Source: Bradyrhizobium sp. CIAT3101 (GTDB lineage Bacteria; Pseudomonadota; Alphaproteobacteria; Rhizobiales; Xanthobacteraceae). Taken from it: a DNA stretch of 64,000 bases. Of this stretch, positions 38,958 to 47,930 are shown in pieces. Both the position numbers and the translations under genes were made by a program. Location of the stretch: NCBI RefSeq assembly GCF_029714945.1, contig NZ_CP121634.1, forward strand, positions 5,601,001 through 5,665,000, given 5' to 3'. Each line of letters starts with the position of its first letter. Positions within the stretch are counted from its first letter, which is position 1. The notes beneath the pieces are model-generated. The model saw nothing but the letters and a program-made list of their open reading frames with translations. It ran no database searches and was not told the origin of the DNA.

Positions 38958-39535
38958 CGAGAGCCCGCCGACGGCAATGAGTCCAGCAGCGGCCTCGCCA
39001 GATGCAGAACCTCGTAGGCGGCCGCATCGCTCTCTCTGGTGGGCTCTTGCTCGGACACTAGGATGCGGGTGAACGTCCAGGTCTGCGGATCGACCCCGAT
39101 GATCGCGGCCACCGTTCCCTGCTGCTCAGCCACCTCGCGATTGCGCGCGATCTCGGAAGCGAAAGCCGCGGTCAGATCGGCATCAAGCGGGATACTCAGC
39201 TCCTGCTTGGTGATGAAACGGGCGTCGTCGGCCCTGCCGCGTCGCGCGTCCAGCGCGAAGCGCGTTTGAATGTCTGCCCGACCGAAGCTATCGGTGACGA
39301 CCTTGTACCGACCGCTCACCAGAAAATTGCGGAAGGCTTCATCGGTTCGCCAGAGATAGAGCGATGAGTAGCTGCTTGCGATCGCGCCGAAGCGGCCGCG
39401 CTCGCGCAGCAGGAAGCCCTTGAAGTGCAGTTCGGGAACGTCGTTCCATAATGCACCTCGCTCCTTGGCGCGGCTGCGGATGAGACCGATGTCGTAGTCG
39501 GCAGGAAGGCGGTGGATGTAGTGAGCGATGGTCAT
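38954..39535 (-). CDS. DUF4865 family protein
   Basis: The 193-residue protein starts MTIAHYIHRLPADYDIGLIR and has the DUF4865 pattern: RSRAKERGALWNDVPELHFKG and SSLYLWRTDEAFRNFLVSG, with a monooxygenase-like ABM ferredoxin fold in the first half. The function is not known. It is first in a two-gene operon with the ADC-like gene. ATG at 39535 lies 109 bases from the divergent LysR start. Confidence 0.78.
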   Translation of the reverse strand: MTIAHYIHRLPADYDIGLIRSRAKERGALWNDVPELHFKGFLLRERGRFGAIASSYSSLYLWRTDEAFRNFLVSGRYKVVTDSFGRADIQTRFALDARRGRADDARFITKQELSIPLDADLTAAFASEIARNREVAEQQGTVAAIIGVDPQTWTFTRILVSEQEPTRESDAAAYEVLHLARPLLDSLPSAGSR

Positions 39536-39587
39536 CTGGCGCGTCTCTTCGTTGAATTAGCCCGAACAAACAGATAGCCGGCGGTTG

Positions 39588-39619
39588 ATCATTTAAAAAC
39601 GATATGAAATGATGTTTCA
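39588..39619. promoter_or_regulatory. LysR-type operator candidates between DUF4865 and lysR
   Basis: Two overlapping inverted repeats lie here: ATCATTT, 12 bases, AAATGAT (39588-39613, perfect) and TGAAA, 5 bases, TTTCA (39605-39619, perfect). Both are AT-rich and located where divergent promoters are expected. Confidence 0.55.
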
Positions 39620-39644
39620 GTGATTGATATTTGGAATGATTGGG

Positions 39645-40502
39645 ATGAAGACGCTGGATATCGAGGCGGTGCAGGCTTTCGTGCTGACTGCCGACCTGAA
39701 GAGCTTCACCCGCGCCGCCGAAGCGATGGACACGACGCAGTCGGCGATCAGCCTGAAGATCAAGCGGCTCGAGGATGAACTCGGGCGAAGGCTGCTGGAT
39801 CGCACGCCGCGGCTGGTGCGCCTGTCGGCGGATGGCGACGCCTTCCTTGCGCCGGCGCGGACGCTGCTCGCCGCGCATCATGGCGCACTCGGCAGCTTCG
39901 GCCTGGAGCGGCGGCGTCTCGTCGTGGGCATCAGCCACCACATCGTCGGCGCAGAGCTGCCGGTCCTGCTGCGGCGAATGAAGAGCGCCGAGCCGGGCCT
40001 CGTGCTCGAGATCCGCGTATCGACCTCCCGCCAGGTACTCGACGAGTTCGACCGCGCGGCGATCGATGCTGCGATCGTGCTACGCCACGACAATCGGCGA
40101 CGGGGCGGCGAAGTACTCCTGAAGGAGACCTTCGGGTGGATGGCTTCTGCGGACTTCGAGCATCATGATGGAGAAGCGCTGCGGATCGCCACGCAGGCCG
40201 ATCCCTGCAGCGTGCGCAGCATGGCCGTCGACGCACTCAACAAGGCCGGAATCGCCTGGACCGAAGTCTTCGTTGGTGGCGGCGTCGCTACCATCGGCGC
40301 GGCGATCTCGGCGGGCCTGGCGGTTGCGGCTCTGGGGCGGCGCGTCGCTCCTGTCGACACGATCGACGTTGGCGCCCAATTGCGCTTGCCGCCGCTCCCG
40401 CCACGGGATGTGGTGATGCATGCAAGTCCCGGGGACCAGCAGAGCAAGCATTCATTGAAAACACTGGCGGCTGCGATTCGGGCCACTGCAGCCAAGCACT
40501 AA
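39645..40502 (+). CDS. LysR-family transcriptional regulator
   Basis: From ATG 39645 (MKTLDIEAVQAFVLTADLK) this is a 285-residue LysR protein with the HTH at about 15-60 (SFTRAAEAMDTTQSAISLKIKRLEDELG) and a shorter effector-binding domain. Starts at 39636 (ATG) and 39624 (TTG) are in frame. It is divergent from the DUF4865/ADC-like pair and convergent with the Dpp-type ATPase gene (41 bases apart). Confidence 0.9.
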   Translation: MKTLDIEAVQAFVLTADLKSFTRAAEAMDTTQSAISLKIKRLEDELGRRLLDRTPRLVRLSADGDAFLAPARTLLAAHHGALGSFGLERRRLVVGISHHIVGAELPVLLRRMKSAEPGLVLEIRVSTSRQVLDEFDRAAIDAAIVLRHDNRRRGGEVLLKETFGWMASADFEHHDGEALRIATQADPCSVRSMAVDALNKAGIAWTEVFVGGGVATIGAAISAGLAVAALGRRVAPVDTIDVGAQLRLPPLPPRDVVMHASPGDQQSKHSLKTLAAAIRATAAKH

Positions 40503-40542
40503 TTTCCATCCGCTGCTGCTTGCGGCGCAGCCAAAGTCCGGC

Positions 40543-42252
40543 TTAAGCCACGCTCAGACCGCGCTGGATATCCGGCACTGACGCCAGCAGGCTCCGGGTG
40601 TAGGCGTGCTGCGGTTGCCCGAGCACAGCCTCGGCGGCGCCCTGCTCGACGATCCGGCCCTGCTGGAAGACCAGCACGCGGTCGCACAGGTGCTCGATGA
40701 CGCCGAGGTCATGCGAGATGAAGAGCAACGCCGTCCCAAGGCGCGATTGGAGTTCGGCCAGAAGATCGAGCACCTGAGCCTGGATGCAGATGTCGAGCGC
40801 CGAGACCGGCTCGTCGCACACGATGATGGCAGGCTCGGCCGCCAGCGCGCGCGCGATCGAGACACGCTGTCGCTGACCACCGGATAGTGACCGCGGCAGG
40901 CGGTGGACATGATCGGCACTCAGGCCGACCAGTTCCAGCAACGACACGATCCGGTCCAGGCGCGCGATGCGGCTGTCGGAGCCTGGAAGATTTTCAGCAA
41001 TGATGTCGCTGACACGGTAGCGCGGATCGAAACTGCTGAGTGCGTCCTGCGGGATATATTGGAGCTTGCGACGCAGCCGGCGGCGGGTCCCTTCCGCGAC
41101 CGACGACCAGGGCTGTCCGAGCAAGCGAACCTCGCCCTCATCGGGAGGCAGCAGACCGAGCACGATCTTGGCGCAGGTCGATTTTCCGGAGCCGGACTCA
41201 CCGACGATACCGACGACCTCACCTGCCCGAACATCAAAGCTGATGTCCTGCAAGACCACGGATCTCGCCCGCCCGACGGCCTTCGGCGCGACGAAGCTCT
41301 TGGCAATGGCTTTCACCTCGAGCACGACCGCGCCTGCGGCTTGACGCTGCGGCAGAGGCTCTCGCACGATGGCGATCGCGGCCGCGTCGGCGGCACTGAG
41401 ATCGAACCTGGCCGAGGCGAGCCTCGAGCCGCGCGACTGCCCGGACGGAACCGCCGCAATCAACTGCCGCGTGTAGGGGTGGCGTGGATGGGTGAGCACG
41501 TCGCGGGTCGGTCCGCTGTCGACCACCCTCCCGTCACGCATCACGATCACGCGGTCCGCAATGCCGGCGACCACGGCGAGATCGTGGCTGATCAGCAGGA
41601 GGCCCGCTCCCTCACGGATCCGCTCGGCCAAGACCTGAAGAACCTGGGCCTGGACGGTGACGTCGAGCGATGTCGTCGGCTCGTCCGCGATGATCAGGTC
41701 GGGGCCGGCCGCGATGGCCGAAGCGATGAGCGCGCGCTGGCGCAGTCCACCCGACAATTGATGCGCATATTGCAGAGCGCGGTCGGCTGGATTGGGAATG
41801 CCGACCTTGCCGAGCGTATCCAGCGTCAGGTCACGGATGGCGCCCGGATCGGTCAGGATGCGGTGGCTCGAGATCACCTCCGCGACCTCCTGGCCGATCG
41901 TCCGCAGAGGATCGAGCGAGATCAGGGCATCCTGCATGACGAGGCCCGTCACCGTCCCGCGCAGCTTGCGCCAATCGGCTTCGCTGAAGCTGCGCGCATC
42001 GCGCCCCTTGATCTCGAACCGGTTCGCGCTGGTCTTCGCACCCTCGCCGGCCAGGTTCAATAAGCTGCGCGCTGTGATGCTCTTGCCCGAGCCGGACTCG
42101 CCGACCAGCGCCACGCATTCGCCGGGCCTGATCGTGAGGTCGAAATCGGTCACGATGGGCTTGCCACCATTGGCGCCTGCAAAGCCAAGGCTCAGTCCCA
42201 GCACCTCGACGATCGGTGCCACGCGATCCTTCTGCAAAGCTGTGCTGCTCAT
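40543..42252 (-). CDS. Dpp/Opp-type ABC transporter, fused double ATPase
   Basis: The 569-residue protein joins two nucleotide-binding domains (DppD-like then DppF-like). Domain 1 has GESGSGKS near 51, Q-loop MQDA, signature LSGG and [12 protein letters not shown]; domain 2 has GESGSGKS near 355, [15 protein letters not shown] and [12 protein letters not shown]. Each ends with the oligopeptide-type tail ([24 protein letters not shown]). It powers import by the two permeases encoded directly upstream, with ATG overlap (42252/42249). The ligand is set by the binding protein at 44081-45697. Confidence 0.92.
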   Translation of the reverse strand: MSSTALQKDRVAPIVEVLGLSLGFAGANGGKPIVTDFDLTIRPGECVALVGESGSGKSITARSLLNLAGEGAKTSANRFEIKGRDARSFSEADWRKLRGTVTGLVMQDALISLDPLRTIGQEVAEVISSHRILTDPGAIRDLTLDTLGKVGIPNPADRALQYAHQLSGGLRQRALIASAIAAGPDLIIADEPTTSLDVTVQAQVLQVLAERIREGAGLLLISHDLAVVAGIADRVIVMRDGRVVDSGPTRDVLTHPRHPYTRQLIAAVPSGQSRGSRLASARFDLSAADAAAIAIVREPLPQRQAAGAVVLEVKAIAKSFVAPKAVGRARSVVLQDISFDVRAGEVVGIVGESGSGKSTCAKIVLGLLPPDEGEVRLLGQPWSSVAEGTRRRLRRKLQYIPQDALSSFDPRYRVSDIIAENLPGSDSRIARLDRIVSLLELVGLSADHVHRLPRSLSGGQRQRVSIARALAAEPAIIVCDEPVSALDICIQAQVLDLLAELQSRLGTALLFISHDLGVIEHLCDRVLVFQQGRIVEQGAAEAVLGQPQHAYTRSLLASVPDIQRGLSVA

Positions 42253-43163
42253 GCGAGCCGCCCTTCAAATCTCTGTTGCAGATGATTGCCGATGACGCTG
42301 AAGGCGATCACCGTCGCGGTGATGGCAAGGCCAGGGAACACTCCGGGCCACCAGGCGACACGCAGCACATCCCGGCTTTCCGCCAGCATGACGCCCCATT
42401 CCGGGGTCGGCGGCTGCGGGCCGAGCCCGAGAAAGCTCAACCCCGATACGATCAGGATCGTAGAGCCGATATAGACGGTGGCGATGATCGGAATGGCGAC
42501 GAGGACGTTGGGCAGGACGTGCCGGATAAACACTTGCCAGCGGCCCAAGCCATAGATCGCGGCCTGCGTCACATAATCGGCATCGCGGATCAACTGAGTC
42601 TGGGCTCGCACCACGCGACCGAATTTTGGGATGCCGGCGATGCCCACCGCGATGGCGATGTTGAGCATGCCCTGCCCCAGGAAGGTCACGATCAGCATGG
42701 CGAGCAGCACACCGGGAAACGACGACAGCATGTCGAACAGGCGCGACACCGCTTCGTCCAGAATGCGGTTGCGTTGCCCCGCGATGATACCGAGGACAAT
42801 GCCTGCGCCGAGCCCAACGGCGACACCGCCGAACCCGATCAGGAGTGAGTACCGCGTCCCGAACACAGTCCGCGCAAAGACGTCGCGGCCTAGCCGGTCG
42901 GTTCCGAACAGATGCGCCCAGCCCGGCGGCTTCAGGCCCTCGCTGAAATCACCGACGAGCGGATCGAAGTGCGTAAACAGGGAGGGAGCAATCGACGCCG
43001 CGACCAGGAATGCGACGAAGACGCCGGACAGCGCGAGCCCAGGCGGCAACCGCCGACGCACGCCTATCGCGGCCGCAACGGGGGACGTTTCGAGACCAAT
43101 GAGATCTTCCGGCGCCGCGAGAGGCACGGCCGTGTCAAAGGCGCGATGGGACGGCGCGGTCAT
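42249..43163 (-). CDS. Dpp/Opp-type ABC permease (DppC-like)
   Basis: A 304-residue inner-membrane permease with an N-terminal OppC_N segment (RRLPPGLALSGVFVAFLVAAS), GTDRLGRDVFARTVFG and five to six membrane helices. The EAA-type loop is QAAIYGLGRWQVFIRHVLPNVL. Its stop overlaps the ATPase start, and its start overlaps the DppB-like stop (43163/43160), so all three are coupled. Confidence 0.92.
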   Translation of the reverse strand: MTAPSHRAFDTAVPLAAPEDLIGLETSPVAAAIGVRRRLPPGLALSGVFVAFLVAASIAPSLFTHFDPLVGDFSEGLKPPGWAHLFGTDRLGRDVFARTVFGTRYSLLIGFGGVAVGLGAGIVLGIIAGQRNRILDEAVSRLFDMLSSFPGVLLAMLIVTFLGQGMLNIAIAVGIAGIPKFGRVVRAQTQLIRDADYVTQAAIYGLGRWQVFIRHVLPNVLVAIPIIATVYIGSTILIVSGLSFLGLGPQPPTPEWGVMLAESRDVLRVAWWPGVFPGLAITATVIAFSVIGNHLQQRFEGRLA

Positions 43164-44077
43164 TGGGCCCTCAATCTCGGATCGATCAGCACATAGAGGA
43201 TGTCGAGCAACGTGGACGCGGCAACGTGGATGAAGGCCGCAAGCAGCACGACGGTGAGGACAACGGGCACGTCGTGGGTGAGGACCGCACCGAGTGTCAC
43301 CGTGCCAAGGCCTGGCCGGCCGAACACCTTCTCGGTGATGACGGCACCGCCGAGCAGGCCACCGATCAGCCAGCCTCCCAGCGTCACCGCCGGTAAGAGA
43401 GCGTGCCGCAGCACGTGCCGCCAGCGGATGACGAACTCGCCGACGCCACGTGACCGCACCGTCGTCACGAAGGGCTGATCGAGCGTTTTCTCCATGGCTT
43501 CACGCAGCACCTGCGTCAGCAGGCCTGCGGTCGGCAACGCCAGCGTGATCGCCGGCAGGACAAGGGACTCCCATCCCTCAGCGCCCGATACGGGGAACCA
43601 GCGCAGATTGAACGAGAACGCCATCAGCAGGAGAATGCCGAGCCAGAACACCGGGGTCGAGGCGAATACCAGCTCGACGAACGACGCCAGCTCACGCGAA
43701 AACCGCCCTCGCCCCGCTGTCAGCAGCGCGACGAGTCCGGCAATCATTATCGCCAGCACGCCGGCGGTGAGCGCGAGCTCGATCGTCGGCAGCAGTTGCG
43801 ATCCCACCACCTCGATCACCGGCTGGCGCAGCACATAGGATGTGCCGAAGTCACCGCGAAGAATCCGGGACAAAAAAGCGAAGTATTGTACCGGCAGGCT
43901 TTGATCGAGCCCCCACTCCGCCGCGATCGCCTCACGCAGGCCGGGATATTCGACGTCGCCTGCGAGGATATCCTGAATGCGGCCGGGCAAGGCGTGCAAC
44001 GCCAAAAACGTGGCTGTCACGCTTGCCCAAGCCACCACCAGGCTGGTCAACAGCCTGGAGATGATGCGGGACCACAT
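43160..44077 (-). CDS. Dpp/Opp-type ABC permease (DppB-like)
   Basis: The 305-residue permease starts MWSRIISRLLTSLVVAW and has the DppB N-terminal pattern including ALPGRIQDIL, GLDQSLPVQYFAFLSRILRGDFGTS split over helix 1 and the loop, then six helices. The EAA loop is RSRGVGEFVIRWRHVLRHALLP. It is 3 bases downstream of the binding-protein gene. Confidence 0.92.
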   Translation of the reverse strand: MWSRIISRLLTSLVVAWASVTATFLALHALPGRIQDILAGDVEYPGLREAIAAEWGLDQSLPVQYFAFLSRILRGDFGTSYVLRQPVIEVVGSQLLPTIELALTAGVLAIMIAGLVALLTAGRGRFSRELASFVELVFASTPVFWLGILLLMAFSFNLRWFPVSGAEGWESLVLPAITLALPTAGLLTQVLREAMEKTLDQPFVTTVRSRGVGEFVIRWRHVLRHALLPAVTLGGWLIGGLLGGAVITEKVFGRPGLGTVTLGAVLTHDVPVVLTVVLLAAFIHVAASTLLDILYVLIDPRLRAQ

Positions 44078-44080
44078 GGG

Positions 44081-45697
44081 CTACTTCTTCGCGATCCAGA
44101 AGTCATAGGCGCTGGACGGCGAGTCGAGGCCTGCCTCGAACCCCAGGCCGTTGACGTTGCTCTTCGCCGCCAGGAACCAGCTCGGCGCGAACAGCGGCAC
44201 GATGAAGGCCTGGTCGACGCCACGCTTCTGGATCGCATCGGTCAGCTGCCGCTTGCGGACAGGATCAGTGGTTCGCAGGGACTCGTCAATCTGGCCGGTG
44301 ATCTCCTGATCGGGATTGGGAATGTTGGAGTAAAGAAAGCCCTTCGATCCCAGCATGTCCCAGAGCTCGCGCGCGGGATCCGACGGATTGTCAGTGTTGG
44401 GATAGATCGCCCAGGTCCCGTTGGCGTTGTTCTTGGCGTATTCGCCCGCGGTGATGAGACGCAGGTTGAGATCGAGACCGACGTTCTTGCGCAGCGCCGC
44501 CTGGATGCCCTGGATCAGGATGTCGCGATTGTCGCGCACATAGGGTTGGGGATAGCCGACCTCGATCGAAAGGCGCTTGCCGTCCTTGGTGCGGAAGCCT
44601 TCGGAATCGCGACTGGTCCAGCCAGCCTCATCCAGCAACTTGTTGGCGCCCGCGACGTCGTTGCCCCAGGAGCCGACCAGCGCCTTGTTATAGGCCGGAT
44701 TGGCCGGGCCGATAATCGACCAGGCGCGTGGCACGGTACCGAGATAGACCTGCTTGACGATCGGTTCCAGATCGAAGCCGTCACGGAGCGCGCGGCGCAC
44801 GCGAACGTCATCCGCCGGTGGCCTGGTGTAGTTGATATTGAAGGTGAAGGACGTGCTGGCGCCGGACGGGCCGGTCAGCAGCTTGAAGCCCGGCTGCTCC
44901 GCGAACAAGGGCGCGTCGGTCGGCTGCACGCCCTCGATCAGATCGACCTGGCCTGAGGTCAGCGCACCGGTACGAACGGCGTATTCCGGGAGGAAGCGGA
45001 AGGTCACGCGGTCCAGATAAGCCGGACCGCCATGCGCGGCATTGCCCGGCGCCCAATTATACGCCGCGTTGCGCGCGAACACCGCGGACTGACCGCGCGT
45101 ATAGCTCTCGAACACGAACGGTCCGGTGCCGGCCAGTGCGCGCCCGCCTCCGCAGAGATCGCCCTTCGCCAGCGATTTCGGCGAGATCAAACCAAGCTTC
45201 ACGTTCGAGGTCGATTCAAGGAAGCTCGAGTCCAGGGTCGACAGCACGAGTTTGACCACAAAGGACGAGACCACCTCGGCGTGATCGTAGGCCTGGAGCA
45301 GCGATACCGCAGTGACGGCGTTCTCCGGCTTCTTGACGAAATCGTAATTAGCCTTGACTGCGGCGGCGTCGAATTTCTCGCCGTCGTGGAAGACGACATC
45401 TTCCCTGAGCCTGTAGGTGTATTCCTTGCCGTCGGCCGAGATCGACCACTCGGTCGCAAGCCAAGGCGCAAAGGTTCCGTCCGCCTTCTTGGCAATCAGC
45501 GAGTCAATGTAGTTACGGGACACGAAGAACGCGGCCTGCTGCGAAGAGTAATGCGGATCAAAGCACGCGGGCTCGGTCGTCACCCCCCATCGCAGCGCGC
45601 CGCCGGAGACCGGCTTGTCCTCGGCGCCTGCCGCATTCGTCGCAAGCAGGGCGATCGCCACGCCGCTCATGAGCAAATTATTCTTCTTCATCCGCAT
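44081..45697 (-). CDS. Dpp/Opp-type (SBP family 5) substrate-binding protein
   Basis: The product (538 residues from ATG 45697; ATG at 45691 and 45706 are alternatives) has a signal peptide ending near AAGA. Family-5 motifs are visible: ALRWGVTTEPACFDPHY, YTYRLREDVVFHDGEKFDAAAVKANYDF, AGTGPFVFESYTRG and VRRALRDGFDLEPIV. The mature protein has one Met and two Cys by count, poor in sulfur like the proteins to its right. Ligands of this family include peptides, nickel, opines and other small molecules; a sulfur compound is suggested by context only. Confidence 0.9.
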   Translation of the reverse strand: MRMKKNNLLMSGVAIALLATNAAGAEDKPVSGGALRWGVTTEPACFDPHYSSQQAAFFVSRNYIDSLIAKKADGTFAPWLATEWSISADGKEYTYRLREDVVFHDGEKFDAAAVKANYDFVKKPENAVTAVSLLQAYDHAEVVSSFVVKLVLSTLDSSFLESTSNVKLGLISPKSLAKGDLCGGGRALAGTGPFVFESYTRGQSAVFARNAAYNWAPGNAAHGGPAYLDRVTFRFLPEYAVRTGALTSGQVDLIEGVQPTDAPLFAEQPGFKLLTGPSGASTSFTFNINYTRPPADDVRVRRALRDGFDLEPIVKQVYLGTVPRAWSIIGPANPAYNKALVGSWGNDVAGANKLLDEAGWTSRDSEGFRTKDGKRLSIEVGYPQPYVRDNRDILIQGIQAALRKNVGLDLNLRLITAGEYAKNNANGTWAIYPNTDNPSDPARELWDMLGSKGFLYSNIPNPDQEITGQIDESLRTTDPVRKRQLTDAIQKRGVDQAFIVPLFAPSWFLAAKSNVNGLGFEAGLDSPSSAYDFWIAKK

Positions 45698-46138
45698 CAC
45701 CAACATTCGTTTCTGCTGCCGCCGGCGCGATCGACGCATGGAACGTTCCCAAACGAGAGGCGACGATCGCTTACGCTTCAATTCGATCTGCACGAGGCGT
45801 TATCTCTTGTGCATCGCGATGTAATTCTCCGTTGCGCGCAAACGCAACACGCAAACCGCCGCATTGATTGCCACGGATGAAGTTTGAAAAATAATTCGCG
45901 AACGCACGCCGACCATGGATGAAATCGGTGACGGCGAATGCCGATCAGACAATTCGATGCTGTGCTGGCGGCGATCGTGTCAGGCAGGATCTTCCGCGGG
46001 AGGTGCATCAGTGCAGCCTCCCACTCAGTTCATCGACGCCAACTCAGAGGCTTCGGAAATAGCTTCGGAAGCAGCAGATAAGCGGAAAACGGATGCTCCT
46101 GCTGCTACGGCATGTCCGGCTATTAATCGGGCCTCTCC
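45698..46138. other. Intergenic region upstream of the Dpp-type operon
   Basis: No gene is supported in these 441 bases between two minus-strand genes. A 6-bp inverted repeat (GTTGCG, 6 bases, CGCAAC; 45831-45848) and an AT-rich run at about 45885-45900 probably mark the operon promoter. The monooxygenase-like gene ends just beyond. Confidence 0.45.
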
Positions 46139-47578
46139 CTATTCAGCCGCGACTGTGTTTGGCGAACGCCAGACAGCCGACGCATAGAATGCGGGATCGA
46201 AATCATCAGCGATGGAAGCGTTGATCCGGGCCTCGTGTGCTCCGAGATCGTCCAGGAACAGATCCTTGCTGATGCGTGCAACGACGCCTGGAATGTCACG
46301 CTTGAAGCTCGGCACGTCGCCAATCGGCAGGCCGAAGCTGACAAACGCGGCCGGGTTGAACACGTGGATGTTGCGGAGATAAGGCGCACGGCCGGGCTCC
46401 TTCTCCAGGAACTCGTGGCCGGCACCGAGATAGGGATACGCTCCAAAACTATCGTCGGCCTGATCTGCCGGCGGCGCGAAGCGGTCGCGCCACAGCAGGA
46501 TCTCTCGCGCGAACTCGGCAAGCTCCGCCCGCCTGGCGAGATCGACCCGGTAGCCAGTGCCGGCGATGACGAAATCGAACGCGATATCGCCCTTTGTCGT
46601 TGTCGCCAGCAGCCGGCGTCCGAACGGCTTGGCCGACGTCCATGAGGATCCCAGATGAAGATTGAAGTTGGGAAAGCGGACGGCGCGCGCAACCGCGTCC
46701 GGCGGCGCGGTCGAGCCGGCGCGACGGAAGCGGATGGCCTGGTGCCAGCGGACAGCATCCGGCAGCGAGGCATAATTGTCATAGGCGCCGGGATACCCGC
46801 GCGTCCGGATGACCGGCTCCGATGCAAGCCGCTCGCGACGTGCGAACAGATGCACCTCCCTTGCTCCCGCCTCGAGCGCCACCGCCGCAACATCGAATGC
46901 GGACGCGGCGCTGCCGATCACCGCGATGGATTTATCGCGCAGCTTTTCGAAGTCGATCGCCTCGAGCGTATGCGCATAAAGCTCCCGCGGCAGATTTTGC
47001 GACAGGACGTCGGGGATGACCGGGCCACCATTGCTGGGAAAGCCGCTGGCGAGAATGACCTTACGTGCGGTTTCCGTCGCCGGCTTGCCGTCGATCTCGA
47101 TATGCAACCGCAAATGCTCTCCGACCGGCTCGATGCGCAACAGGCGCGTGCGATAGCGCACCTCGATACCCAGCGTCTTGCGGTACCAGTCGAGGTAGGC
47201 CGCCCACTCGACCCGAGGAATGCGGTCGATCGCTTCATAGGCAGCCGCCCCCCGATGCGCTTCATACCAGGCCTGGAAGCTCAGCCCCGGCAAGCCCAGC
47301 TCAGGACCCGCGAGCTCCTTCGGAGTCCGCAGCTTATGCATGCGCGCGTTGGTCAACCAGGGGCCGGACGAAGCAGCGTCGGCCGCGGCATCGATCACCG
47401 TGACCCGTCCGATACCCGCCCTGCGCAATGCGAAAGCGAACGTGCTCCCGGACTGTCCACCGCCGATGATGGCGACGTTATGATCGACGCCATCGCGATC
47501 GGGCACCCAGTTTTGCGGATCAGCCCCGATCAGGCGTAGCGTCTCACGAGCGGTCGCGTCGACATCGGATTGAAGCAT
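46139..47578 (-). CDS. FAD/NAD(P)-binding protein, flavin-monooxygenase-like
   Basis: The 479-residue protein (ATG 47578, AGGTG 6 bases upstream) has an FAD Rossmann site NVAIIGGGQSGSTFAFALRRAG near residue 34 and a second dinucleotide site SIAVIGSAASAFDVAAVALEAG near 210, with the ATG-type motif VIAGTGYRVD near 335. This two-Rossmann layout is that of group-B flavin monooxygenases and lysine N-hydroxylase-like enzymes, but the FMO fingerprint FxGxxxHxxxY/F is not evident. It has two Met and no Cys by count. That sulfur-poor make-up and its position between two uptake systems suggest oxidation of an organosulfur compound (inference). Confidence 0.83.
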   Translation of the reverse strand: MLQSDVDATARETLRLIGADPQNWVPDRDGVDHNVAIIGGGQSGSTFAFALRRAGIGRVTVIDAAADAASSGPWLTNARMHKLRTPKELAGPELGLPGLSFQAWYEAHRGAAAYEAIDRIPRVEWAAYLDWYRKTLGIEVRYRTRLLRIEPVGEHLRLHIEIDGKPATETARKVILASGFPSNGGPVIPDVLSQNLPRELYAHTLEAIDFEKLRDKSIAVIGSAASAFDVAAVALEAGAREVHLFARRERLASEPVIRTRGYPGAYDNYASLPDAVRWHQAIRFRRAGSTAPPDAVARAVRFPNFNLHLGSSWTSAKPFGRRLLATTTKGDIAFDFVIAGTGYRVDLARRAELAEFAREILLWRDRFAPPADQADDSFGAYPYLGAGHEFLEKEPGRAPYLRNIHVFNPAAFVSFGLPIGDVPSFKRDIPGVVARISKDLFLDDLGAHEARINASIADDFDPAFYASAVWRSPNTVAAE

Positions 47579-47930
47579 ATTGCACCTGGATTTGAGGACG
47601 TCAGATGCGGTCAAATCCTAGAAGCCAACGACATTCCGTCAATGAAATGGAATTGGCTTTGTTTTCCGGCGTGCACAACGAATTCATCGTAACGTCTCGG
47701 CTCGCAGAAAGATTTGCACCAGCGGCGCGAGACGCTCCGTAACGACGCGATCCGCATGCCTATTGCGGGCGAGAACCTTACCCGCGCCGTCGTCCATGTT
47801 CCGACGGATCGCCGTTAGATTCATGCTGGCCTCGCTCCAAACAACGTAAATTCATTTCATCGACATCGCCATCGCCTACGACTTACAGTTCGCCTCTACC
47901 GAGCCGCTTTGTTGGAGCTCCAGGAAACAC
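47579..47930. other. Divergent intergenic region in the sulfur island
   Basis: These 352 bases separate the divergent monooxygenase-like and methyltransferase genes; no gene is seen inside. A perfect ATTCC, 11 bases, GGAAT repeat lies at 47633-47653, 55 bases before the monooxygenase start. An AT-rich stretch at 47650-47690 may hold its promoter. The methyltransferase has GGA about 8 bases before its ATG. Confidence 0.5.
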
